Shown one piece after another: positions 54,176 to 62,171 of a stretch of 64,000 nt of DNA. Positions within the stretch are counted from its first letter, which is position 1; every line of letters starts with the position of its first letter. The stretch lies in assembly GCF_000242455.2 (NCBI RefSeq), contig NC_019892.1:7202744-7266743 (forward strand), in the 5' to 3' direction. The translations under genes were made by a program, and so were the position numbers. A model generated the notes under the pieces. That model was not told the DNA's origin. It made no database searches and was given only the letters and a program-made list of their open reading frames with translations. The stretch is from Singulisphaera acidiphila DSM 18658. Lineage in GTDB: Bacteria; Planctomycetota; Planctomycetia; Isosphaerales; Isosphaeraceae.

Positions 54176-55321
54176 TCAGCGTGGTCGAACCGATCTCGGG
54201 CCGAGCTCACCCGTGGCGAGCCGTTCGAGTTCATCGGCCAGGACCGACGCGGAGGGAAACCGCTTTGCAGGATCACGGTGCATCGCCTTCATGATCACGG
54301 CTTCGAGGGACGTGGGCACTCGTGGATTCACCGCGCGGGGGGTACTTGGCGTGGCGACCGCGATGTAGGCGACCCAATCCGAAGGAGCAAGGCCCTCGGG
54401 AATGGTCAGCGGATGGACTCGTGTGACGGCCTCGAAAAGCGTAACTCCCAGTGCGTAGACGTCGCAGAGGGTGTCATCGGAAGGGCAAGCCGCCAGTTTC
54501 TCGGGCGCCATGTACAAGGGGGTGCCCGTGCCGTAGAGAGTCGTCAGGGGAGGGGGGCCATCGAGGTCGCGGCTCAGTCCGAAGTCCGAGAGGTAGACGC
54601 GATTCTCGAGTTGGCGGTCCATCAGGATATTGGCCGGTTTGACGTCCCGGTGCACGACCTGATTGGCGTGAGCGACCGCAAGCGCCCGAGCGATCCGGCT
54701 GATGACCCGAACCATCGCGCGAATGTAGGCTTCCTCGGTCAGCCATGACCACCAAGCCCAACACCCCTCCGGCCGTCGGGCTCGCCCCGACCTCATTTGA
54801 ACGATGACCTCGTCGAGCGAGATCCCGTTGACTAGCGGCATTGTCAGAAAAACGAACCCGTTGATCTCGCCAAACTCGTACGTTTGGAGCAGCGACGGGC
54901 TTTCGAGTTGGGCACCGACCTCGGCCTCGCGATGAAATTGGGCCAACCGCTTTGGATCGTGCGCAAGGGCAGGGGCGAGGAGCTTCAATGCCACCGTCTC
55001 GACGATTGGTTCAAGTTGGATGGCCTTCCAGACCTGCCCCTGGCGGCCTGAGCCGAGTCGCTCTACCAGGTGAAAACGGCCAAACTGCTGGTTCGGCTGA
55101 CACTTCTGACCGGGGCCGGGATCAACTCTGTTGAATGCGCCGGGGCGTCGTTGAAAAATCGTGTCGGAAGTCCCCGAGCGTTCTGGAGTAAATGGGGCGA
55201 TTTTACCGTTGATCGCGGCGTTTTTGGACCCCACTGAATTGTTCACCCGACCCTCGGGCGTATGGTTACGCGGGTGAGTGCCACTGTCTGTCCACGCTGA
55301 CGCCGAAACTATGTGAACCAA
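54176..55321 (-). CDS. Serine/threonine protein kinase (PknB-like, soluble)
   Basis: 381 residues from 55321. The first ~75 residues are unstructured-looking, and the true start could be a later GTG since no other ATG precedes the kinase domain. The kinase domain (about 80-370) has the glycine loop 'LVERLGSGRQGQVWKA', the Lys of 'ETVALKLLAP', the catalytic loop 'HRDVKPANILMD', 'DFGLSRD', and 'GTGTPLYMAPEKL' as activation segment/APE. An insertion between helix D and the catalytic loop ('SGRARRPEGCWAWWSWLT') is unusual. There is no transmembrane helix, PASTA or other sensor. It converges on the propeller gene. Its substrate is unknown. Confidence 0.9.
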   Translation of the reverse strand: MVHIVSASAWTDSGTHPRNHTPEGRVNNSVGSKNAAINGKIAPFTPERSGTSDTIFQRRPGAFNRVDPGPGQKCQPNQQFGRFHLVERLGSGRQGQVWKAIQLEPIVETVALKLLAPALAHDPKRLAQFHREAEVGAQLESPSLLQTYEFGEINGFVFLTMPLVNGISLDEVIVQMRSGRARRPEGCWAWWSWLTEEAYIRAMVRVISRIARALAVAHANQVVHRDVKPANILMDRQLENRVYLSDFGLSRDLDGPPPLTTLYGTGTPLYMAPEKLAACPSDDTLCDVYALGVTLFEAVTRVHPLTIPEGLAPSDWVAYIAVATPSTPRAVNPRVPTSLEAVIMKAMHRDPAKRFPSASVLADELERLATGELGPRSVRPR

Positions 55322-55781
55322 GGGTGCGCTCCGGATTGCGGCAACTCTCCCTCTCCTGGAAAGTTTACCCTACTTCTCGGATGAGCACCATTCCTTCGAT
55401 AGCAGGTCGGACCGTGGCTGACGGTAACGGTCCTTCCACCGATATTACTGGTTTAATCCGTGAGGTCCGTCGAGCTCGCGTTCTCGGGCGGTAATTCGGT
55501 GCGGGGCCTTGCTCCCAGCAATGGTCTCTTCGAAAGGTTGGTTCTCAAGAATCCTGGACCACTCTGGCGAAGATTGACCACGATTTCGCGATGCAGAAGA
55601 CGTGTTGCAAACCCAAATCTTGCATGAGCATGGCCCCGAGACCGGAACAACAACCTCTTCCCGGCCTCGAGCGGCGACTTGATCCAAAAGATTCTCCGAC
55701 CGGCGATACCTCGTTCCGTAACAGGACACCCTTCGCTCTGTGATCAGCCGGCCTTGGTCAACGCCTTTGCCCCGGCCACTG
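55322..55781. other. Intergenic region between kinase and HTH gene
   Basis: About 460 bases with no supportable gene on either strand. No repeats or terminator-like hairpins were recognised. It should carry the kinase promoter on the minus strand. Confidence 0.45.
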
Positions 55782-56135
55782 TCAACGCTTCTCTCGTGAG
55801 AGCAGGAACATCGCGGCTCGGGTATTCCCTCGAAGAGCCGCGACATAAAGACCAGTGAATAGGTTATCCACCCGAACCTGCTCAACGTGCTTGACGGCTT
55901 CTCGGAAGGAACGACTCTTGGCCATCGTTCGTTTCAAGGTTGCGTTACTAATCCCTAACTGAGACGCGGCCGTCGTCCGGCCAAGCCCCTCCTTGAGTAG
56001 GTGAAGAAACGCGACGCGCAACTGGTGGCTGACGCCTTCTCTCGACTCAGGCAACGGTTCAAACGGATCCGGCCGCAATTCCATCTCGTCGTCTTCTTCA
56101 TTGTCGTACGGCACAAGAGACCTCTTTAAGATCAC
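55782..56135 (-). CDS. Small helix-turn-helix protein, phage/transposon-like
   Basis: 117 residues from a GTG at 56135; an ATG at 56084 (MELRPDPFEPL) is a plausible alternative start. After an acidic segment, 'LRVAFLHLLKEGLGRTTAASQLGISNATLKRTMAKSRSFREAVKHVE' forms a helix-turn-helix. The C-terminal 'DNLFTGLYVAALRGNTRAAMFLLSREKR' resembles the end of phage terminase small subunits and related regulators ('...A..G...A..F.L.NR'). No other phage gene is near, so it may be a domesticated or orphan DNA-binding protein. Function not assigned. Confidence 0.6.
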   Translation of the reverse strand: MILKRSLVPYDNEEDDEMELRPDPFEPLPESREGVSHQLRVAFLHLLKEGLGRTTAASQLGISNATLKRTMAKSRSFREAVKHVEQVRVDNLFTGLYVAALRGNTRAAMFLLSREKR

Positions 56136-56616
56136 TTCCGAAGAATGGCCCTGATCCGGCCTTGAGCCAGAGAAGGGGGGGAGTGAGGCTCATCGTTAGA
56201 GACGTTCCTCTTTAAACGGGGGGAATATCCAGGTGTCGTTCCCCCCTACTGTAAAAGTAGGCCACTTTTTTCGGTTCCTCGACACATTCGACGAGTCCTC
56301 GTTTTCAAGACTCGGCGGCCAAGGTCCATCGAATGCGTGCCGTCGAATTCCATCAACATGTCGCACATGCGGAATCGAGAGGGCGAACCCGTCCTTGATT
56401 TCTCCCAAAGACGTGGCGATGCGGATGCGTGCAGTTCAGGCAAACTCGTGGATTTTGTGCCTACAAATCGCGCACGTCGGACAATTTGGTTTCGCTTTTT
56501 TTGGGCTCAAGTCATTGTGTTGAATAGACTTAGGAAGAAACATCGGTCTGGCCTCATATTTGCAAAGGACCTGTCCAGGGATTCTCCCAAGGGTCGGTGA
56601 GGACATCACGTTGTCG
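56136..56616. other. Intergenic region upstream of the Anbu locus
   Basis: About 480 bases between divergent genes, with lower GC in the middle. No supportable gene. It should contain the promoter of the Anbu locus. GTGAGG at about 56597-56602 is the nearest ribosome-site candidate. Confidence 0.45.
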
Positions 56617-58113
56617 ATGCGTCACGGGGCCGTCTCGAGTCTCTTTGGGGACTATGCGTTGACCGGTTTCGACGAGATGTTCGTCGGTGCCGGACAAGTG
56701 CGTCCGCATTACGCCGCGCTTCTCGAAAGCCTGGCGATGCTCGGACCTGCCGAATTGGAGCGTCGTCGCCGTGCGGCGGATCTCTTGATGCGGCACCAAG
56801 GCATTACTTTTACCGTGTACGGCCGGGACCAGGGGGTGGAACGTATCATCCCCTTCGATCCGGTCCCTCGGTTGATCGCGGACGACGAATGGCGCCTGAT
56901 CGAGCGTGGGCTCACGCAGCGGGTTCGGGCGTTGAACCTCTTCGTCCATGACATTTATCACAAGCGGCAGATCCTTCGGGATCAGGTCATTCCGGCAGAG
57001 CTCATTCTTGGCGCCTCGAGCTACCGCCGCGAGTGCGTGGGGCTGCGTGTCCCTCGCGATATTTATATTCACATTTCCGGTATTGATTTGATCCGCGGAG
57101 CGGACGGGCAATATCTTGTCTTGGAGGACAATGGCCGCACGCCCTCGGGGGTGAGCTATGTGCTGAAGAATCGACAGGTCATGAAACAAGTCTTTCCATT
57201 CCTCTTCGAGCAATACAACGTCCGCCCGAACGACGACTATGCGGCGAACCTGCTCGCGATGCTTCGCTCGATTGCTCCTGAGGGGTGCGATGATCCGACG
57301 GTCGTCGTCCTGACGCCGGGGGCTCACAATTCGGCCTACTATGAGCACAGCTACCTGGCCCGCCAGATGGGCGTCGAACTGGTGGAAGGACGCGACCTCT
57401 TTCTCGACAACGGCCAGGTCCTGATGAGAACGATCCAGGGGCCGAAGCGGGTGGACGTGATCTACCGGCGGATCGACGATGATTTCATCGACCCGTTGAC
57501 CTTCCGTCGCGACAGCCAACTCGGCGTCGCGGGCCTCGTGGGCGCCTGCCGGGCCGGTCAGGCCGGGCTTGCGAATGCAATCGGAACGGGGGTTGCCGAT
57601 GACAAGGGCGTCTATCCGTTCGTCCCGGAGATCATTCGCTACTATCTCAAAGAAGACCCGATTCTGGCGAACGTCGAGACCTTTCGCCCGCAGATCCCCG
57701 CTCACCGCCAGCACATTCTGGCGAACCTCAACTCGCTGGTGGTCAAGGCGGTCGACGGGTCCGGGGGTTACGGCATGCTGATCGGCCCGGCATCGACGGC
57801 CGCCCAGCGCGAGGAGTTCGCCGCCAAGATCGAGGCGAATCCCCGAGGCTATATCGCTCAGCCGACGATCTCGTTGAGCCAGCACCCCACGTTTGTGGGA
57901 GATCACCTTGAGGGTCGCCACATCGACCTGAGGCCGTTTGTCCTTTATGGCGAGGAGATCAAGGTCATGGCCGGTGGTCTGACGCGCGTCGCCTTGCCTC
58001 GGGGCAGCCTGGTGGTGAATAGCTCGCAGGGGGGCGGCACCAAGGATACCTGGGTTTTGCGGGGCAAGCCGCCGGCCCCGGTCACGACACCGACCGGCCA
58101 AGGAGTCGCCTGA
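56617..58113 (+). CDS. Circularly permuted ATP-grasp protein (Anbu locus)
   Basis: 498 residues from ATG 56617; a TTG two codons upstream has better spacing to GTGAGG and cannot be excluded. Patterns typical of the circularly permuted ATP-grasp type 2 group (COG2308): 'YDEMF'-like opening 'TGFDEMFVGAGQVRPHY', 'GITFTVYGRDQGVERIIPFDPVPRLI', 'RGADGQYLVLEDNGRTPSGVSYVL', 'VDVIYRRIDDDFIDPL' and 'VVKAVDGSGGYGMLIGP'. The family is expected to ligate a carboxylate to an amine using ATP and is found next to alpha-E proteins, transglutaminases and Anbu proteasome homologues, exactly as here. The start of the next gene is one base after its stop. The peptide made or modified is unknown. Confidence 0.92.
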   Translation: MRHGAVSSLFGDYALTGFDEMFVGAGQVRPHYAALLESLAMLGPAELERRRRAADLLMRHQGITFTVYGRDQGVERIIPFDPVPRLIADDEWRLIERGLTQRVRALNLFVHDIYHKRQILRDQVIPAELILGASSYRRECVGLRVPRDIYIHISGIDLIRGADGQYLVLEDNGRTPSGVSYVLKNRQVMKQVFPFLFEQYNVRPNDDYAANLLAMLRSIAPEGCDDPTVVVLTPGAHNSAYYEHSYLARQMGVELVEGRDLFLDNGQVLMRTIQGPKRVDVIYRRIDDDFIDPLTFRRDSQLGVAGLVGACRAGQAGLANAIGTGVADDKGVYPFVPEIIRYYLKEDPILANVETFRPQIPAHRQHILANLNSLVVKAVDGSGGYGMLIGPASTAAQREEFAAKIEANPRGYIAQPTISLSQHPTFVGDHLEGRHIDLRPFVLYGEEIKVMAGGLTRVALPRGSLVVNSSQGGGTKDTWVLRGKPPAPVTTPTGQGVA

Positions 58114-58114
58114 G

Positions 58115-59080
58115 ATGCTGAGCCGGGTGGCCGAGAACCTCTATTGGATCAGCCGCTATGTCGAGCGCGCTGAGAACGTTTCGCGACTCCTCGACGTCGG
58201 TTTCCACCTGGAACTCGACGCGACCGGGCTGAACGGAGCGGCCGACGGGCCCGGACCGATCGAGAGCGTCCTGACGATCCTCGCCTGTCGTGAGGCCTTC
58301 GAGCGGTCGCACGGAACGAGAGAAAGGGACCGGGACGATGTGCTTCGGTTCTTGACCTTCGACCGGCAAAACAGCCACTCGATTATCGCGATGCTTGGTC
58401 GGGCCCGGGAGAATGCACGCGGGTCCCAGGAAACGCTCAGTGGCGAGGCCTGGAGCCAGGTCAACAAGCTGTACCTTTATCTGGGCAGTTCCAAGGCTCG
58501 GAAGCGATTCGCCGCGAGTCCGCCCCGGTTCTACGACACAATCAAGCGGGCCTGCATTCTCTTCGACGGCTTGGTTGACGCGACGCTGCCGAGGACCGAG
58601 GTTTTCCACTTCCTCCAGCTTGGCCGCTACCTGGAACGCGTGAATCAGATGAGCCGGATCCTCAACGTCAAGCTCTTCGGGCTTCGCGAACCGGGTTCGG
58701 TCGACGGACACGGACTCAAGCTGGTTCACTGGTCGAGCCTCCTGCGAAGCTGCTCGGCCTACGAGGCTTACCTCCGGGAACACCACGACCGGATCGATCC
58801 GGAAGGGGTGGTCCGATACCTCGTCCTCAATTCCGACTTCCCCCGCGCTATGCGGTTCTGCGTCGCCCGCTGTTGCGAGTCGCTTCGCGAGATCGCGGGA
58901 GGCGATGGTGAAGAGTACGGCAGCGAAGCCGAGCGGCAACTGGGCCGGCTCGATAGCGAGCTTCGCTACATGGACGTGGAAGAGATCATCGGAGAAGGAC
59001 TTTCCCTGTTCCTGACCGAGGTCCAAGAGTCCTGCGACCGAATTGGCGAAGAGATTCACCAGGCCTACTTCGTCGCCTGA
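58115..59080 (+). CDS. Alpha-E domain protein (DUF403, COG2307)
   Basis: 321 residues, mostly helical. The opening 'MLSRVAENLYWISRYVERAENVSRLLDV' is the signature of the alpha-E family. 'FHFLQLGRYLERVNQMSRILNVK' in the middle and 'DLSLFLTEVQESCDRIGEEIHQAYF' at the end repeat the same helical style. The gene begins one base after the ATP-grasp stop, so the two are co-translated. Family proteins always accompany the permuted ATP-grasp protein and probably form a complex with it, acting in the cytoplasm on a small peptide. No catalytic residues are known. Confidence 0.93.
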   Translation: MLSRVAENLYWISRYVERAENVSRLLDVGFHLELDATGLNGAADGPGPIESVLTILACREAFERSHGTRERDRDDVLRFLTFDRQNSHSIIAMLGRARENARGSQETLSGEAWSQVNKLYLYLGSSKARKRFAASPPRFYDTIKRACILFDGLVDATLPRTEVFHFLQLGRYLERVNQMSRILNVKLFGLREPGSVDGHGLKLVHWSSLLRSCSAYEAYLREHHDRIDPEGVVRYLVLNSDFPRAMRFCVARCCESLREIAGGDGEEYGSEAERQLGRLDSELRYMDVEEIIGEGLSLFLTEVQESCDRIGEEIHQAYFVA

Positions 59081-59132
59081 GCCGAATGGCCCCATTTGCA
59101 TTCATCGATCCCTGGGTCCGAGGAATCGCAAG

Positions 59133-60167
59133 ATGCTGCTCCGAATCCACCACGAAACGAAGCTGAGCTACTCCAACCCCGTCTCGGAAACGGTCTTCGA
59201 GCTCCGCATGGCTCCGCCGTCCAACGACGACCAAACCTCGATGGGGTATCATTTAAAGATCAGTCCTCAGGCCCCCGTCACGTCGTACCGGGATGGATTC
59301 GGCAACCGGGTCGACCTGTTCAATATCACGAGCCCCTACCGAGAACTCGTCACGCAAGCGACGAGTTACGTGCGGACCCATCGGCGATCCGGCCTCGACC
59401 GTCTCTCCGGAGTCTCCTGGCCGGCTTCACCGGGCAATTCCGTGGCGATCGAGGCGTTTGAATATCTCCAGCCAAGCCCGCTTGTCGAACGCAGCCCCGC
59501 CTTAACCGCCTTCGTTTCTACGCTTGAAGTACCCAGCGGTACGCTGCTGGACGTTGTTTACGTGCTTCTGAACGCGGTGGCCGCCCGCCTTCAGTATGAG
59601 AAACGCGTCACGTCAACGCGGACGCCCGTCAGTGAGGCCTTGGAACTCGGCCGTGGCGTCTGCCAGGATTTCGCGCACCTCTTCCTGGCTGCCTGCCGAG
59701 GTATTCATTTGCCGGCGCGGTATGTCAGTGGCTACGTCAACCATCCGGGGGAAATCGCCACCCACGCCTGGTGTCAGGTCTGGGGCAACCCGCAAGTGGG
59801 CTGGATCGACGTCGATCCAACCCATTCCTGTGTCGTCGAGAACGACCACGTCGTCACCGCCGTCGGCCGTGACTACTCCGACGTTCCCCCCAACCGGGGG
59901 CTCTGGAAAGGCCGCTCACAGGAGACGATGGGGGTCTCCGTCACCGTCGATCCCGTGGAACAGGCCACACTGGAATGGAACGAATGGTCGCCCCCGCGAC
60001 CGAGGGCGACGGGAGGATTTTCCCAGTCCCATCTCCAGTCGCAGTCCCAGCGGCAGGGAATGGTCGGAGTTGCGCCCCGGCGTGCTGCGCGGAGCGCTTA
60101 CCCGAATCAGCGGAGCCCTCGCGCAGGACTTCACCAGCAACAAGGGGAGCAGCAACAGCAGCAATGA
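59133..60167 (+). CDS. Transglutaminase-like protein 1 (Anbu locus)
   Basis: 344 residues from ATG 59133 (GAGGAATC upstream); the frame extending to 59043 overlaps the alpha-E gene. The bacterial transglutaminase N-terminal region 'RIHHETKLSYSNPVSETVFELRMAPPSNDDQ' is followed by the core. The catalytic triad is visible: Cys177 in 'GRGVCQDFAHLFLAACR', His211 in 'THAWCQVW' and Asp228 in 'WIDVDPTHS'. Members are probably cysteine proteases/amidases rather than cross-linkers. From about 300 the sequence becomes Ser/Gln-rich and ends 'QQQGEQQQQQ', an odd extension. It lies 52 bases after the alpha-E gene in the same unit. Confidence 0.92.
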   Translation: MLLRIHHETKLSYSNPVSETVFELRMAPPSNDDQTSMGYHLKISPQAPVTSYRDGFGNRVDLFNITSPYRELVTQATSYVRTHRRSGLDRLSGVSWPASPGNSVAIEAFEYLQPSPLVERSPALTAFVSTLEVPSGTLLDVVYVLLNAVAARLQYEKRVTSTRTPVSEALELGRGVCQDFAHLFLAACRGIHLPARYVSGYVNHPGEIATHAWCQVWGNPQVGWIDVDPTHSCVVENDHVVTAVGRDYSDVPPNRGLWKGRSQETMGVSVTVDPVEQATLEWNEWSPPRPRATGGFSQSHLQSQSQRQGMVGVAPRRAARSAYPNQRSPRAGLHQQQGEQQQQQ

Positions 60168-60194
60168 CTCCGGTTGCGGGGCTGCCACCGGCTT

Positions 60195-61067
60195 TCAGAC
60201 CGTGACGATCCGGTTTGCCGCCGCGCGGATCAGTTCGTGGGCCGGAGGCGAGAGTTCGGGTTCCGTTACTTCGTCGGTCCAGACGGTGAAGGATTCGAGC
60301 GTATTCGCGCCGAACGAAGTCGTCAGGGCGACATCCACGGCGTCTCGCCCCCGCGCCATGACGACCCGACCAATCCTGGGGACGTTGTGCCTTGCATCAA
60401 ACGTGTACCATCGACCATCGAGGTAGGCCTCGAACCAGCCGCTGAAGTCCATTGGGCACGGCTGGGGCGGAATCCCGATGTCGCCGAGGTAGCCCGTGGC
60501 ATATCGAGCCGGAATATTCATGCAGCGACAGAAGGTCAGTGCCAGGTGAGTGAAATCCCGACAAACCCCGGTTCGCTCCACATAGACGTCGTAGGCCGTT
60601 TTGGTCGGACGGGCGAAGGAGTACCCGAACCGGATGTTGTGATGAACCCAGTCGCAGATCGCCTGGACTCGCCCCCATCCCAGCGGCGCCTTGGCAAAAA
60701 GTTTCCAGGCGATGTCCAGCAGTCGGTCCACCTCGCAATAACGGCTACCCAGGAGGTAGACCAAGACGTCCGCCGGCAGCTCTTCCACCGGAAGTTGGCG
60801 GGCCCCGGGGGCGACAGGATCAGGGGATCCATCATCCTCCACGATCGAATCATCCAGGAGGACCAACCGCCCAGGAGGCGCAACGATTCGACATCCCAGG
60901 TTTCCGAAGCCGTCAGTGAACGACTCAATCGGTATCACCGGATCCAGCTTCATGCCGGCGGCCCTCCGGATCGAGGTGGCTCGTTCCGGGCGAAGCCCCA
61001 GCATCAGCGTCATTGGGCACGCCGAAGGGATCTGAAAGACCAGCTCGTAACCAATGCGTATGAGCAT
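60195..61067 (-). CDS. Transglutaminase-like protein 2 (opposite strand)
   Basis: 290 residues from ATG 61067 (AAAAAGGC upstream); the frame continues to 61151 with non-family residues. N-terminal 'IRIGYELVFQIPSACPMTLML' is the start of the family. The core has 'ERTGVCRDFTHLALTFCRCMNIPARYATGYL' with the nucleophile Cys, and 'WYTFDARHN' with the acid. At the usual place of the catalytic His ('HAW' in the other copy) this protein has 'DFSGWFEAY', so the His is missing or elsewhere. It is convergent with transglutaminase 1 (27 bases apart) and divergent from Anbu. It probably has a related role on a different peptide. Confidence 0.9.
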   Translation of the reverse strand: MLIRIGYELVFQIPSACPMTLMLGLRPERATSIRRAAGMKLDPVIPIESFTDGFGNLGCRIVAPPGRLVLLDDSIVEDDGSPDPVAPGARQLPVEELPADVLVYLLGSRYCEVDRLLDIAWKLFAKAPLGWGRVQAICDWVHHNIRFGYSFARPTKTAYDVYVERTGVCRDFTHLALTFCRCMNIPARYATGYLGDIGIPPQPCPMDFSGWFEAYLDGRWYTFDARHNVPRIGRVVMARGRDAVDVALTTSFGANTLESFTVWTDEVTEPELSPPAHELIRAAANRIVTV

Positions 61068-61320
61068 GCCTTTTTTTCGCCTAAGTGCGTCTCCCTGGCG
61101 AGAGGCAGGATCATTAAATTGGATTTTAGAACGAAACATGTCTATCGTCAATAGTTGATCTTCGGGATTACAGCTCAGGGATTGCGTACTGCGAAAACGC
61201 TTGCCAAGGGGAGGGCGACTCCGCTTGCGTGAGCGTCCCTGCTCGTGCTATCACCTGGACAAGAGAATGAGAGCGCACAAAAGAGGTTTGCAGCGCTAGG
61301 CCGGCTCAAGGGACATTGCA

Positions 61321-62064
61321 ATGACGTATTGCGTGGGGATCAAGACGCGTGAAGGGTTGGTGATGGCTTCCGACTCACGCTCGAACGCAAGCTACGACCA
61401 GGTCAACATTTGCCGTAAAATGCACACATTCATCGACCCAGGGGAGCGGGTCTTCGTACTCTTGACCAGCGGCAGCCTCTCGTGCTCGCAGTCCGTGCTG
61501 ACTTTGCTGAGGCGAGACTTCGACCAGGGGGTGGGGCTGGCGACCGCGGGTTCGCTCTACGACGCCGCGCGGATCGTCGGAGACCAGGTGCGCAAGGTCT
61601 CAGCCATGGATCGCCAGGCGCTCGAGCAGGACGCTTACAAGTTCAATGTCCACATTCTGCTCGCCGGCCAGATTCGCGGCCAACCGCACGACCTCTACCT
61701 GATCTATCCGCAGGGCAACCCACTGCAAGCGACCGAGGACTCACCGTTCCTTCAAATTGGCGAATGCAAATATGGCCGGCCGATCCTGGATCGCGGCGTT
61801 CGCTATGACCAGACGACCCTCGAGGACGCGGCACGCTATGCCTTGATCTCACTCGACTCGACAATGCGATCCAACGTCACCGTCGGCCCTCCCATCGACC
61901 TCTTGGTCTACACGCGGAACGAACTCGGCATTAGCCGACAGCGACGGTTCACGGACAAAGACCCCGACCTGCTGGCGATCAACGCCCATTGGGAACAGGC
62001 GCTCCGCCGGGCCGTCCAGGAACTCCCTCCCGTCCAATTCGACGAGGTTGAGACGCCGAAATAG
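61321..62064 (+). CDS. Anbu, bacterial proteasome-like peptidase (BPH)
   Basis: 247 residues. It starts 'MTYCVGIKTREGLVMASDSRSNASYD', the Ntn-hydrolase start of Anbu: removal of Met would expose the nucleophile Thr, with the Asp of 'ASDSR' and the Lys of 'ICRKMHTF' as in proteasome beta subunits. Further family blocks are 'VLLTSGSLSCSQSVL', 'FNVHILLAGQI', 'LYLIYPQGN' and 'ATEDSPFLQIGECKYGRPILDRG'. Anbu assembles into open helical or ring-like oligomers in studied cases. It typically lies with ATP-grasp, alpha-E and transglutaminase genes, as here. The substrate is unknown. A 250-base gap separates it from the divergent transglutaminase 2. Confidence 0.94.
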   Translation: MTYCVGIKTREGLVMASDSRSNASYDQVNICRKMHTFIDPGERVFVLLTSGSLSCSQSVLTLLRRDFDQGVGLATAGSLYDAARIVGDQVRKVSAMDRQALEQDAYKFNVHILLAGQIRGQPHDLYLIYPQGNPLQATEDSPFLQIGECKYGRPILDRGVRYDQTTLEDAARYALISLDSTMRSNVTVGPPIDLLVYTRNELGISRQRRFTDKDPDLLAINAHWEQALRRAVQELPPVQFDEVETPK

Positions 62065-62171
62065 CGTCTGGATGTCGCTCGAATTGCAACACCGGCGAAG
62101 GAATCGAAGAAACCTGCGCTAACATGCAACGGCGAGCGTTGGCCGTCGGTTGTCGACGGCCAACGCCTGTC

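Noticed and set aside
56554..58101. 515-codon open frame on the minus strand
   Set aside because: It lies exactly opposite the ATP-grasp gene, which has strong family motifs; the minus frame has no domain and typical antisense composition of GC-rich DNA.
58082..59101. 339-codon minus frame
   Set aside because: Antisense shadow of the alpha-E gene; no recognisable features.
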